Made by a program: the position numbers and the translations under genes. Below, in pieces: positions 58,115 to 64,000 of a DNA stretch of 64,000 nt. The DNA is from Monodelphis domestica. Its lineage: Eukaryota; Chordata; Mammalia; Didelphimorphia; Didelphidae. The stretch is from positions 74,032,305 to 74,096,304 of the forward strand of contig NC_077227.1 in the NCBI RefSeq assembly GCF_027887165.1. Reading direction: 5' to 3'. Position 1 is the first letter of the stretch. Each line of letters opens with the position of its first letter. The notes under the pieces were generated by a model. It was not told the origin of the DNA. It did no database searches and saw only the letters and a program-made list of their open reading frames with translations.

Positions 58115-58335
58115 GAAGGAAATAAGCATTTATAGAGTGTCTTCCAGGTGGCAGGCACTTTACAATATGATCTCATTTGATTCCCACAACCCTGTGAGGT
58201 AGGTGCTTTTATTCTCCCCCACTTTACAGTTGAGGGAACTGAAGCAAGCAAAGAGAGGTTAAATGACTTGCCCAGGGTCATCCAGCTAGCAAGTGCATGA
58301 AGCTGGACTAGAATTCGAATTTTCCTGACTCCACA
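58115..58335 (+). repeat. MIR-type CORE-SINE
   Basis: 'caggtggcaggcactttaca', 'aatgacttgcccagggtcat', 'cagctagcaagtgcatgaag'. A second MIR lies at 58445-58640 ('cattttacagatgagacaat'). Confidence 0.75.
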
Positions 58336-58895
58336 TCCAGCTGTCAAGGTGAAAAGAGGCACTTTTAGGTTTGATGTAGTAAGGGAAAATTTCCCAAACA
58401 TTATAATTATGCCAGAGTAGAATGAATTCCTTCAGGTTATCCAAAGAACAGTGAGCATTCATATGTTGCTTTAAGGTTGCATGGTATTTTCCAGGTTATT
58501 TCATTTAATCCTTACATCAACCCTATGCTATTATCATTCCCATTTTACAGATGAGACAATTGAAGTTGAACAAAGCTCGTAAATTTCTGAGGCAGAATTA
58601 GAACTCAGGTCTCCAATTCCAAGCCTCACATTATCCACTATAATTGGAGGTGCCAAATGTTTTGCCAGCAGACTATTTCAAGTATTCTCAGAACTAGAAT
58701 AACTTTAACTAGGAAATCATTAACAAAATAACGTTTCAATAGAACAGAAATGATGTTAATATGTGGGTTTCTAAGTCTTCTACCCCAGCAAGAATCTTAG
58801 GTATGGTTTTGAATTTCATACCACTATAGGACATGGCCTAAAAGTGGAAGGTTTTTATTGCCAAAGAAAGGCTTTTGAGTTCTAGTATTGTTTCT

Positions 58896-59150
58896 CTTGG
58901 CCGGCTAGATGGCACAGTGGGTAGAGTGCTGGGCTTGGAGTTAGCAAGACTCATTTTCCTGAGTTCAAATCTGATTTCGGACACTTACTAGCTGTGTGAC
59001 CCGGGGCAAGTCATTTAACCTTGTTTGCCTTGATGTCTTCATCTGTAAATGAGCTGGAAAAGGAAATGGCCAACCACTCCAGTAACTTGGCCCCAAAATC
59101 CCAAATGGTTGCAAAGAGTCAGACACAACTGAACAACTTCTATGATACAT
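58896..59150 (+). repeat. RTE-tailed marsupial SINE (type B), best copy
   Basis: Head 'ggctagatggcacagtgggt', middle 'gtgtgacccggggcaagtca', tail 'gttgcaaagagtcagacaca' and 'actgaacaact'. Confidence 0.88.
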
Positions 59151-59154
59151 CTTT

Positions 59155-59212
59155 CCTTAAAAATCCTTAAAAAATAATGTAAAAAAATCCTTAAAAAATA
59201 ATGTAAAAAAAA
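59155..59212 (+). repeat. Two-copy tandem repeat at the SINE end
   Basis: 'aaatccttaaaaaataatgt' occurs twice in direct order, 25-26 bases apart. Confidence 0.85.
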
Positions 59213-59215
59213 TAT

Positions 59216-62114
59216 TGTGAATGCAGACAGCCCCCTTTCAAAGATGCTATAATAATATTCAGGGAGCAGTAATTAAATCAGGTCTACAGGAAAATTCCAC
59301 CAATAGCAACTCTTCTGCCTGGCCACTTATCACACAAACTCTGAGATCTCATATTTCGATTTGTACAGATCAATCAAAATAGATGAGTGAGGACTTTGAA
59401 AACTTTGCTAAATTCTTTGACATCTAAGTATAAAAACTGTTACTGTAGTCATATTAACCAATCTTTAAAATTCTTTCCTCTAATGTATTTCATGAAAAAA
59501 CAATAAAACATTTTTTTTCTGCTAAATTAACTTTTATTTGCATTAAAGCATGATCCTCTCTAAAAGTCACTGTCATACCTCAAAATAGAATGGAGATAAT
59601 ATTTTGACCTTAAATGCTTTTTATTCAAAAAAGGAAGTAATTCTTAATTTCCCTAGCTGTTCCCCTCAAGGGGAGGGGGGGGAGAAAGGAAGCTAATCCC
59701 CAAATTATAGTTGAGGTTGTGATAAATTAACCACCTATGGGTAATAGAAAGTCAAGTAGCCTTGACTTTCCTTTTAGGTCTGGTACCCCTTCTCTGGTTA
59801 GGATATCATCCAGTGGGGCTGGTGATTAAACACTTACCAACCCACCTCCGTTAGTATTCACAAAAATCCAAAATAACTCCCAATTTTTTACTTAATTTTT
59901 GAAAAATAGCTGAAGCCTTCACCTTGGAGTTTAAACGAATATATTCACTATTTACTGGTTGCTGGGTCTTTTTTTCTTGTGATGAAGAATTCACTTGATT
60001 AGATGTAGCAATTTTAAATCCTTTTTTTTTTTTTAGTCTAGAACACACCTGATATTGTTGCTGGGATTCACTAGCTATTTGTGGGTTCCAGATCCTCAAA
60101 TATATATATTTCCACACATATTACCAAGATATCAGTTTCTCCTCATCATAATCCCACTAGTCCTTTTCTCATTCCCTACTGTCATGATGCACCTAAATTC
60201 CTCCATAATCTTTGGGAACTGCTATATTAAAGCCAGAGACCAAGGTCTGACATAACTTTGTAAAAACTGTGCTCTTGACACCAATCAACTAGTGTAATCA
60301 ACATGTGCCAATGATCACAAGAGGGAAAGGAATGAATGGTTCAAAACAAATTATCAATGCTAGTGGGCTAGTGAAGAACTGAAAACCACTGATGGTTCCT
60401 AGCATCATCTTTGGATCAAGGAGATTCCCTCCCCATACACACACCAATTTGATGGTTGGAGAAAAAAATCCCCTGGGGCATGAGCCCAACAAGCTGGATC
60501 CTCTTGGATAACATAGTTGAAAAAAGTCAAGTTCTGCAACATTACCTGAAAATTCCTTAGCTGGTAGTCTGCAGAATTGTGACATGCCTAATTCTAGAGA
60601 TGAGTTCCAAATATAGCTCTATACATTACAAAAATATTAGCAAGCACATATTGGTTTATCTTAATTACCGTAACAGTAGTGGGTTTACAAAGGGTCTGTT
60701 GAAATAAACTTCATATGGATTTGTATTTTTAAATCTATACATATCACAGAAATTTGTAAAGTCAAGTGTTTAACTTACAGGGATCAATAACGAGGCGTGT
60801 CTCAGAAAACAATTCAATCAAAAACAGTTAAAGCACTATGAGATTTTGAAGTACAAAAAAAGAAAAAGGGACCTTAAAATTTCCCTTAAAAATTGCAAGT
60901 CATGAGCCCACTATAGAGGGAAACTTAAAATTCTGAGGCAAGATAATTAAGAGACTTAAAGTAGGGAAATAGAAAGTTGAAGTACACCTTTTCCTTTTTA
61001 TTATAATTTTAAAACAATCTTCTTGTTCTTTGGTCTCAGCACCTCCCCACACCCTTGAGTGTCTTCTGTTCAAACAAGACCCCTCCTGCCTCAAGGTTCT
61101 CTGATTTAAGGTCTCAGCATCCAATAAAAATTTGGTTTGGAAATCAAAACCGAGTTCAGTTATCATGGCAAGTGTTTCAAATGTAGCACATTTTTCCCAG
61201 GACCAAATAGCTAAACAAACATAGCCTTGTTAAAAGGGCAGGTCAGACCTTATCCAAAATAATACGTCACCAACCATAAAAGTGTGTCATCTTCTATTCT
61301 AAAAAATCACCAAGTTCTTAAAAGTAGGGTAAGTTAGAGCAAAGTAAACTTACAACTCTCACCCAGCTTTTCTGATAAATAATGCATTCCCCTACATTAT
61401 ATTCTTATACAGTTATCTCAAAATAACTTTTAAAAGGTACCATACCCCTTTTATACAGGAATTTAGAGACAAAATAAGGAAAAGTGATGGCCATCAAATC
61501 TTGTTTTTCTACTAATAAGATATGAAATACATAATTATTTTAATACTATATGCTACACTTTGCAGACAAAGGGTACAAGGTTCAAAATTAATAGGAAAAG
61601 CAAAATGATAGAAGAAAAATCTAAACCAAAACAACTTGGGAATTTCTGAAGACATGATAATACTAATGGAGAATCTCTTCTCCCTTCTAAGCAGATAATA
61701 ACAAATTTAAATATTTCACACTGAAAAAATGAGATGATGTTATGGATTTTCTCCCTTCATTTGCTTCAAGTTCTCCAGACAAGATCAGAGTTAAGAATTT
61801 ACTCAATAAATAGCAATCATACAAATCCATGAATAAAGAATTTTATTCTCTATCTCTTGAAATCAGCAACATAAACAAAAGAACAATCTGTAAAACTAAT
61901 GGGTTTAGCGTTTAGTCATAAAACATGCACAGCAATATATCTTCCACACAGAAGTCTGAATTTAATGTAAATGACTGGCACCTTGGAATATGGATATATG
62001 TTGGTTTTAGAGATGTAGTAAGTGCTATTCCTTTCCATGAGGGATTTCATCTGTTATGGCGAGTTCATTAGCCAATCCTTAATGTTGTTAGAACAATCTT
62101 TCTATATATCATTC
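59216..62114. other. Unassigned, nearly repeat-free DNA
   Basis: No repeat family recognised over almost 3 kb, unlike the rest of the window. Minus frames at 60117-59851 (ending KLSKKLGVILDFCEY) and 61166-60900 are protein-like in composition, but no splice sites with good pyrimidine tracts or matching phases could be joined to them. AATAAA hexamers lie on the minus strand about 220 and 320 bases past the end of the 59851 frame. It could be the 3' part of a gene on the minus strand, or simply unique DNA. Confidence 0.25.
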
Positions 62115-62230
62115 CTTTATGTGAATGCTGTCACATTTTAAGCTCTCTGAGTACAGGGCCTTTGTCTTATTATTTCTGTATTCTCCATGCATAAGACAGA
62201 GTAAGTGCTTAAAATATGTTAACTGAATCA
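62115..62230 (+). repeat. L2 3' end
   Basis: 'ttaagctctctgagtacagg', 'gcctttgtcttattatttct', 'agagtaagtgcttaaaatat'. 62231-62910 is unassigned. Confidence 0.5.
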
Positions 62231-62914
62231 GACTGAGAACCTTGCGATGTTTCTCCTACTGGCCAGTTTGGGATGGGAATTGTTCTATGAAAGACCCTCA
62301 CTGCTTAACAGCGTGGAAAAGCTAAATAACCAGTAGCTGAGCTAAATGAGCCCATCTCCATCTTGCGGTTTGCCAGAAGTATAAAAGATTATGAAGGACC
62401 AATAATTTAAATGATGTACTGAAAACTATTAATCGTCAAAAAAGAAAACACCAGAAATGTCTTTTAGTACACATGCATCAATATAGAAATTGGAGACTGT
62501 TTACATCTAATCAGAGAGGACAATCTTGAAGTACAATTTTAAGGTCATATCCCATTAGCATTCATTAGCAAAATGTACATCTTTGACTTCTGTATAAAAT
62601 TTAATTCTGAAAGAATTAAATCTGAACAATTATTTTAAGACTTAAAACACATTCCTGTACTTCTAGACTAATTTTATAAACATTCAGCTCCCATCAACTT
62701 ACTCCATTACAATACTGAATGTACCACAAATTGGATTTCTTGATTTGCATTTTCCCTCCCCTCTTAAATTTCTATTGATTTCATAGAAAAAGCTGCATAG
62801 TTGGGAGGAGAGGGGGAAGCTGCATAGTATGAGAAAAACTTGGGAAAAAAAATACAAAAGTAGAAAATAAGTCCCTACTTGAGTTAAAAAACAACAACAA
62901 AGAAAACAACCTAG

Positions 62915-63296
62915 TCTGTTTTTTTAAAAAACCCTTACCTTTGTCTTAATATCAGTTTTAAGAGAGAAGAGCAGCAAGGGCTAGGCAAGAGGAGCTAAGT
63001 GACTTGCCCAAATAACTTGATCCTATCTTTTTTCCTAGCTCCTGACTCCAGCCCTGTGCTACCTAGATGTTCTACAATAGTAGTCTTTTTGTTGTTGTTG
63101 TTTAACCCTTGCCTTCCATCTTAGAATCAATACTGTGTGTTGGTTCCAAAGCAAAAGAAAGGTAAGGGCTAGGCAACTGGGATTGAGACTTGCCCAGGGT
63201 CACACAGGTAGGAAGTATCTGAGGCCATATTTGAACCCACAATCTCCCATCTCTAGGCCTGGCTCTTAATCCACTGATCTACCTACCTGTCCCTCA
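62915..63296 (-). repeat. Two antisense type A SINEs side by side
   Basis: A shortened copy at 62915-63060 ('aaacccttacctttgtctta', 'gtgacttgcccaaataactt') and a fuller one at 63095-63296 ('aacccttgccttccatctta', 'ggcctggctcttaatccact'). Confidence 0.8.
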
Positions 63297-63399
63297 CAAC
63301 ACAGTTTTAAAATAACTCCTTTGGATCTAGAATTGGAAAATATATATTAATGGCTTTAAGGTATTATGAAATAAAGGAATATCTTCATAGGTATGTTCC

Positions 63400-64000
63400 C
63401 AAGAAGTTAATAAGTGTTTATTAAAGACCTAATTATATATACTAGACACCATGCTAGAGCCCTAGACCACTAAAAAAAAAGTCTCTTCCCTCAAGGAACT
63501 TCTATTCTAAGGGCGAAATAGCATATATATTGATAAGCAAGTACAAAATATACATAACATAAATACAAGCTAATTTCAGGGGAGAGTTGCTAGCAGCAGG
63601 GAGGCTCAGTGGAGAGAGGCCTCCTTTAGGAAGGAGGCAGTGCTAAGAGGCTGAGATGACGAGACAAGGCATTCAAGACAGATGACAGTTGGTGCAAAAA
63701 CAGAGACATGGGATGGGATATCTCATGGGAAGAAGAGCAAGGAAGTATTTAGGTGGACAGCAGACTATGCAAAGGTAAATTATGTGCAGGAAGTAGAGAA
63801 AGGTAGGCTGAAGCCCGGGTTGTAAAGGGCTTGAAGTTCCACAGAGGAGTCTGTATGTGATCATGGAGGCAATAGGGAGCCACCAGAGCATTCTGATCAG
63901 GGAATTGACCTGTGTTTTAGGATTATCTCTTTAGCAGCTATGAAGATGGACTGGAATGGGGACAGACTTCAAGCAGGGAGACCAAATGGGAGATTACTGT
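63400..64000 (-). mobile_element. Antisense L2 3' region, cut by the window edge
   Basis: 'aagtgtttattaaagaccta', 'caaggaacttctattctaag', 'gggcttgaagttccacagag', 'aatagggagccaccagagca' and 'tgaagatggactggaatggg' follow the L2 3' UTR from its end inwards. Confidence 0.6.

Noticed and set aside
60360-60780. Chain of short minus-strand exons (segments reading NPYEVYFNRPFVNPLLL and QEDPACWAHAPGDFF)
   Set aside because: Splice phases did not agree, a stop lies just before one segment, and acceptors were poor. Chance open frames are more likely.

Overview
The window looks like nuclear DNA from a marsupial. The evidence is the mix of interspersed repeats: marsupial-type LINE-1, tRNA-derived SINEs with heads like 'cagctaggtggctcagtgg', SINEs with an RTE/BovB-like tail ('agtcagacacaactga'), many MIR/THER-type CORE-SINEs, and old L2, CR1/L3 and Tigger copies. 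The base composition is AT-rich, gene density is very low and the coding DNA is split by introns. I cannot choose a species or say whether it is American or Australian. Repeat family names come from remembered consensus features, not from a database search, and most repeat ends are approximate.

One host protein gene can be supported. It lies on the minus strand between 33244 (start codon) and 26472 (end of stop codon). Five coding exons with canonical GT-AG introns and matching phases (1, 0, 0, 1) give a 394-residue secreted precursor of the TGF-beta superfamily, BMP/GDF type. It has a signal peptide, a prodomain, an RKSR processing site and a 114-residue mature domain encoded entirely by the last exon. 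The six knot cysteines are kept, but the cysteine that normally links two subunits is serine, and there is an extra cysteine after the NHA motif. I do not recognise it as any named BMP, GDF, NODAL or LEFTY, so no symbol is given. It is the best candidate here for an undescribed gene.

Layout. 1-26450 is intergenic: old LINE and SINE pieces, a pure 98-unit AAG tract (8015-8309), a Tigger 3' end (9688-9953) and an L1 with nested insertions (13130-14440). 26472-33244 is the ligand gene, with an L2 in intron 1 and SINE, L2 and inverted-repeat elements in its last intron. 33370-45150 is repeat-rich and holds an antisense L1 broken by a SINE and by a second L1 (40945-44215). 45180-48920 is an L1 with ORF1 and part of ORF2 but no endonuclease region. 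It is followed by a tRNA-Met-like sequence held between 33-34 base inverted arms (49014-49219) and an antisense RTE fragment (49540-49985). 50000-59215 is a patchwork of SINE, L2 and L1 fragments with a perfect 24-bp hairpin (56466-56535) and a probable solo LTR. 59216-62900 is almost repeat-free and unassigned. 63400-64000 is an antisense L2 that runs off the window.

No CRISPR array, operon, rRNA or convincing functional tRNA gene was seen. Nearly all other long open reading frames are products of simple repeats or LINE sequence.
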